In this document: piece by piece, positions 63,991 through 64,000 of the stretch
How the letters are laid out: each line of letters begins with the position of its first letter
Numbering within the stretch: the stretch's first letter is position 1
Origin: JAAYJK01 sp964501655
Lineage (GTDB): Bacteria > Bacillota > Syntrophomonadia > Syntrophomonadales > Syntrophomonadaceae
DNA: 64,000 bases
Direction of reading: 5' to 3'
Assembly: GCA_964501655.1 (NCBI GenBank)
Contig: CAZCTN010000013.1
Span: 1 to 64,000, forward strand
The notes under the pieces: generated by a model
Told to the model about the DNA's origin: nothing
The model's database searches: none
Seen by the model: only the letters and a program-made list of their open reading frames with translations
Translations under genes and position numbers: made by a program

Positions 63991-64000
63991 AGTAACGCCC

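Noticed and set aside
1..64000. CRISPR arrays, tRNA and rRNA genes
   Set aside because: No regularly spaced repeats, cloverleaf-like or ribosomal sequences were noticed on reading; a dedicated scan was not possible.

Overview
The window looks like chromosome of an anaerobic, low-to-mid GC Gram-positive bacterium, most plausibly a syntrophic fatty-acid oxidiser of the Syntrophomonas type. The reasons are Firmicute-style AGGAGG ribosome sites, many TTG and GTG starts, a T-box leader, four separate acyl-CoA dehydrogenases, a full beta-oxidation gene set, a 2-oxoacid:ferredoxin oxidoreductase and a hybrid cluster protein. The taxonomic call is inference. No tRNA, rRNA or CRISPR array was seen.

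Region 1 (1-14.4 kb) is a fatty-acid oxidation block. On the minus strand one run carries thiolase, 3-hydroxyacyl-CoA dehydrogenase, enoyl-CoA hydratase, a long acyl-CoA dehydrogenase, a degenerate adenylate-forming protein and a UbiD-type decarboxylase that runs off the left edge. Next come an alpha/beta hydrolase, an acyl-CoA ligase and a divergent second acyl-CoA dehydrogenase, then a PAS/AAA+/Fis activator. Three sigma-54 type promoters (GG-N10-GC) precede the thiolase run, the ligase and the second dehydrogenase, so the activator is the likely regulator of the block. A fourth such promoter lies at 55.3 kb.

Region 2 (14.4-27 kb) holds an insertion-sequence scrap, a heterodimeric ABC exporter, a protein made of two nitrilase domains, a sigma factor/anti-sigma pair with a small secreted protein, an iron- or thiamine-type ABC importer and a PHP-domain protein. 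Region 3 (27-32.5 kb) is the wreck of an integrative conjugative element (DUF6674 and relaxase fragments) carrying a TetR-controlled ABC exporter.

Region 4 (32.5-43 kb) has a MaoC-like protein, another acyl-CoA dehydrogenase, a secreted FN3 protein, a group of small lipoproteins and membrane proteins, a truncated duplicate of a regulator, and that regulator intact (1052 residues). Region 5 (43.2-50 kb) is a transport and catabolism operon: a ribose-type ABC transporter, a PsuG-like glycosidase, a PfkB kinase and two zinc methyltransferases of the UroD/MtaA family. Together these suggest use of an unusual nucleoside-like or methylated compound.

Region 6 (50-64 kb) carries a fourth acyl-CoA dehydrogenase, a secreted papain-like peptidase pair, hydrolases and a frameshifted membrane protein, a T-box-controlled four-subunit 2-oxoacid:ferredoxin oxidoreductase with a degenerate CbiT-like partner, a Crp/Fnr regulator divergent from hcp, and a TetR regulator. 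Three genes show one-base frameshifts, two of them in C or G runs, so sequencing error should be excluded before they are called pseudogenes.
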